NCBI GenBank assembly: GCA_021160865.1
Contig: JAGHBS010000222.1
Coordinates: 1 to 6,837, forward strand
Origin: Planctomycetota bacterium
Lineage (GTDB): Bacteria > Planctomycetota > Phycisphaerae > SM23-33
Direction: 5' to 3'
DNA: 6,837 nt
The stretch's first letter is position 1. Each line of letters starts with the position of its first letter. The translations under genes were made by a program, and so were the position numbers. The notes beneath the pieces were generated by a model. The model saw only the letters and a list, made by a program, of their open reading frames with translations. It was not told where the DNA came from and did no database searches. This document shows, piece by piece, positions 4,554 to 6,837 of this stretch.

Positions 4554-6207
4554 ACTTTTCCGAACTAACCAAGTCGTTGATTACCTCAGTCATCAGGTAT
4601 TTGTGCTTGTATTGTTCAGCCCTGCCGTGACGTTGCCGTATCTGCTGGGATTCATTCTCGATGAGTGTCCCCGGTGAGAGGATGTTTAGTCGAATTGCTC
4701 CTAAGCGGTTGCTGGCGCGCTTACTATCGTATTCGATATTTAATTCTCGCAGGGCATTGTCCAGCCGTTGGGCCAGTTCAATCATATCAATTTGGTTTAC
4801 CGGTTCGATGTTGAGTTGATAATATGGCGGATCAGCAAAATGCCCTTGCAAGATGAATCGCTGCACCTCTATCCCCATTGAGGCAGCAGCGTGGGACATT
4901 GCCTGGACTACTTGATGCTCGGTAATCTTTTCACCTGTTATCGAGCAGGTGTGGAGTCCCTTGGAGAGAAACTCGAAGACAGGGCAATTGCCAATTCGGC
5001 CGGTGATGCGTACTCGATCATCGATGTTGTACCGCCATAAGCCCGACCAATTCGAGAAGACCAGAAAATACTCCTTGCCGACCTCGACCTCGTGAGCCAG
5101 TAAGACGTCCGGCGAAGCTGATTCAATTTGTTCTGCAGGGATGAATTCGAGGAAATTTGAGGTGATTTCCGCCACGCCCGAAGGGGTCGAATCGTCAAGA
5201 GGAATTGAGAATCGCCCTTCACTTGCGAGAAGCCCGATATCACGCACGGGGACGTCACCGTAGTATTTTCTTACCAAGGGCAGATACAGTCCGACCGTTC
5301 CGCCGGTCCAAAGCCCTATGCAACTGAGTCTCCAGAAGTATTTTGGTAGCAGTTGACCGTGCCGATTTATTATTTTTTCAAGCCTCTTGGCAGCAGCACG
5401 ATTGGGCGGGAATCTTAATCTGTGGATTATTTCGTCAGGAACATCGTTGCCGAGCGTGATTGTACCATCGTGCACATCACGAATTATTTTCTCGGCATTG
5501 TCCCGTCCAACCTGAGCCAATTTAACAGCAGTTGAAGGATTAGCCGTTACGAAAATTCCTACATCGTGGGCAATGCTGGCGCGTAGAATTGCATAGTATT
5601 TTTGATCGTAATTTGTTATCTGATTTATCACTTTTGGTACGGGGTACATTCTTTGGACGATCCATTTTTGATTTTCTGCCAGTAGTCCGCTTATTGCTCC
5701 GCATGGTACACCGGCGGGGCTGAAGTATTCCGAAGCAGATGAGTTGACCGTTACAATTTCTCGAAGCCAGCCGTCGGGGTGGTCTTTCAGGAGTTTGACA
5801 CCGAAGATATTCCATCCCCGGCGATAGTTTCGTATGAATTGTTTGGTGATAGGAATGTGCTTCGGTTCGCCAGTCGTGCCGGAAGTAATGGCGAACATGC
5901 AAATTTTAGTTCCCCGTGAGAACAGGGCGGAAGTATCACCCGCAAAGACATCTTTTATGTAGGGTAGGTGTGTTTGGTAATTCCCGATGGGTACGGCTGA
6001 GGTGAAATCTCGATATGAGTTGATACTTTTGAAATGATGATCCTCACCGAACCTGCTTTCGGTAGAAGCGTTGATGAGTCGTCGTAGGAGCGCTTGTTGC
6101 ACTTCGGGAGTATTTTTGATGGCTTTGAGGAAGTTTTTATATTCTCGAAACGCACTTATTCCTGCCAACCTTGCTATTGGGCTAAGCAGTGTGCGTTTGA
6201 GGTTCAT
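4552..6207 (-). CDS. GH3-family adenylate-forming enzyme (acyl-acid amido synthetase-like)
   Basis: GH3 enzymes belong to the adenylate-forming (ANL) superfamily. They activate a carboxylic acid with ATP and, in characterised plant members, transfer it to an amino acid. Bacterial members are annotated as GH3 auxin-responsive promoter family, mostly with unknown substrates. The 551-aa length fits. Three nucleotide-binding motifs are visible: I-T-S-G-T-T-G-E-P-K (107-116), the P-loop-like ATP motif; L-L-A-S-E-G (326-331), matching the family's Y-A-S-S-E; and W-R-Y-N-I-D-D-R-V-R (391-400), matching Y-R-x-G-D, with D397 the likely ribose-binding Asp. S-I-T-G-E-K-I-T-E (422-430) marks the hinge into the small C-terminal domain. 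The start at 6207 is preceded by GGGTGA (6212-6217), 4 nt away. ATGA overlaps the stop of the upstream hydrolase gene, implying translational coupling. The family is well supported; the substrate is unknown, and an auxin role in this bacterium is not implied. Confidence 0.9.
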   Translation of the reverse strand: MNLKRTLLSPIARLAGISAFREYKNFLKAIKNTPEVQQALLRRLINASTESRFGEDHHFKSINSYRDFTSAVPIGNYQTHLPYIKDVFAGDTSALFSRGTKICMFAITSGTTGEPKHIPITKQFIRNYRRGWNIFGVKLLKDHPDGWLREIVTVNSSASEYFSPAGVPCGAISGLLAENQKWIVQRMYPVPKVINQITNYDQKYYAILRASIAHDVGIFVTANPSTAVKLAQVGRDNAEKIIRDVHDGTITLGNDVPDEIIHRLRFPPNRAAAKRLEKIINRHGQLLPKYFWRLSCIGLWTGGTVGLYLPLVRKYYGDVPVRDIGLLASEGRFSIPLDDSTPSGVAEITSNFLEFIPAEQIESASPDVLLAHEVEVGKEYFLVFSNWSGLWRYNIDDRVRITGRIGNCPVFEFLSKGLHTCSITGEKITEHQVVQAMSHAAASMGIEVQRFILQGHFADPPYYQLNIEPVNQIDMIELAQRLDNALRELNIEYDSKRASNRLGAIRLNILSPGTLIENESQQIRQRHGRAEQYKHKYLMTEVINDLVSSEK

Positions 6208-6837
6208 CGAATCACCCGTAATCTCCGTTTATTACTCCTTTTACTTTTGTGATATCTTGATGCTTGCTCATCCATCGGCTGCCATGCAAGGTCAAGCGAG
6301 CCGCTTGCTATATCTTTTTCATCGATGGGTTCTTCTGCAAGGTATTTCCGGAAGAAAGCGACGATTCTGGAAGCGTATTCCCTTGGCATGGTATTTACAG
6401 ATTGATTATGCTTTGCCCCCGGGACTATCCAGAGGTATTTGGGTTCGGCAGCAATGTTGTAGAGAAGCTGTGTATGCTCCGAGCGGATATAATTGTCTTT
6501 CTGACCGTGGATGAACATTATCGGTCGGGGGAGCATATTTTTTAGCGCCTTACTTACCGAGGGGAATCGTCTCGAAAGTTTTGGCTGGGCGAATCTCATC
6601 GTGCACCATAAGAGGAATCGCCAATATGCCTCCGGGTGGTTTTCGTAGATAAGTTTGATTCGTCCGAAGATTGATGCCCATCGTTTCATTAGTGTTACGA
6701 GTGTCTCGGTTGTGCTGAAGGCACCATCGCATAAAAGGGCAACAATATTCGGATCAGAACTGGCGGCAAGGATACCAGCCGCTGCCCCACGACTTATACC
6801 AAATAATCCAATCTTTGCCGATTTACCCTCTGATAAA
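6204..6837 (-). CDS. Alpha/beta hydrolase (serine hydrolase), C-terminal 210 residues; N-terminus beyond the right edge
   Basis: The reading frame is open to the window edge (first full codon at 6836). It shows the order expected of an alpha/beta hydrolase: a nucleophile elbow K-I-G-L-F-G-I-S-R-G (8-17 of the visible part; S15, G-x-S-x-G), the strand and acid I-M-F-I-H-G-Q-K-D (106-114; D114), and the histidine in V-P-G-A-K-H-N-Q (138-145; H143). Together these give a plausible complete Ser-Asp-His triad. The first internal Met (at 6689) lies after the nucleophile, so it cannot be the true start. The I-x-G-x-x-D-x-x-I sequence after the acid strand resembles the S9 peptidase/acyl-hydrolase (BAAT-like, DUF-type) branch, but the substrate is unknown. 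After the His, about 65 further residues end in a strongly basic tail (K-S-K-R-S-N-K-R-R-L-R). Its TGA overlaps the GH3 ATG, so the two are likely co-translated. Confidence 0.85.
   Translation of the reverse strand, partial: LSEGKSAKIGLFGISRGAAAGILAASSDPNIVALLCDGAFSTTETLVTLMKRWASIFGRIKLIYENHPEAYWRFLLWCTMRFAQPKLSRRFPSVSKALKNMLPRPIMFIHGQKDNYIRSEHTQLLYNIAAEPKYLWIVPGAKHNQSVNTMPREYASRIVAFFRKYLAEEPIDEKDIASGSLDLAWQPMDEQASRYHKSKRSNKRRLRVIR

Noticed and set aside
6071..6514. A 147-codon open frame on the plus strand
   Set aside because: It crosses the overlap of the GH3 and hydrolase genes on the opposite strand, both of which have catalytic motifs; it has no domain signal of its own.

Overview
This window (about 6.8 kb, moderate GC) most likely comes from a Planctomycetota chromosome, probably a Phycisphaerae-like lineage. 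The main reason is the pair of orphan pseudopilin-like proteins. Each has an N-terminal prepilin motif (GFTLVELLVVVSIIALLISIL), followed by a Cys-containing 'R-C-x-x-N' type segment and an H-x10-DG-like C-terminal motif, an architecture that is strongly expanded in planctomycetes. The taxonomic call is an inference from protein style; no rRNA or other marker gene is present.

Left part (1-2244). A truncated endonuclease IV gene (nfo) runs leftward out of the window. Divergent from it, across a 105-bp intergenic region, is a two-gene operon: archease followed 3 bp later by rtcB. RtcB is a GTP-dependent RNA ligase that seals 2',3'-cyclic phosphate or 3'-phosphate ends to 5'-OH ends, and archease is its activator. 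The RtcB here is full length and keeps its metal-binding and guanylylation residues. Nfo repairs DNA at abasic sites and blocked 3' ends, so DNA and RNA end-repair functions sit back to back.

Middle part (2245-4551). Two tandem, co-oriented paralogous pseudopilin-like genes follow. Each appears to have its own extended -10 promoter (TGGTATAAT and TGGTATGAT), its own 5' leader and a good Shine-Dalgarno sequence. The second has a near-consensus TTGACA-N18-TATGAT promoter and a leader of about 140 nt that can fold into three consecutive hairpins. The 3' arm of the first hairpin could also pair with the Shine-Dalgarno sequence, which is the most unusual regulatory signal seen here. The paralogues share six cysteines and an NTGGWGxNN block. 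The second has lost the Asp of the DG motif. A strong 11-bp intrinsic terminator closes this transcription unit.

Right part (4552-6837). On the opposite strand and convergent with the pilins lies a translationally coupled pair: a 3'-truncated-in-view (N-terminus missing) alpha/beta hydrolase with visible Ser/Asp/His triad residues, whose TGA overlaps the ATG (ATGA) of a 551-aa GH3-family adenylate-forming enzyme. The coupling suggests a joint role in acyl/carboxylate chemistry; the substrate cannot be read from sequence. No rRNA, tRNA, CRISPR array, insertion sequence or phage gene was recognised.
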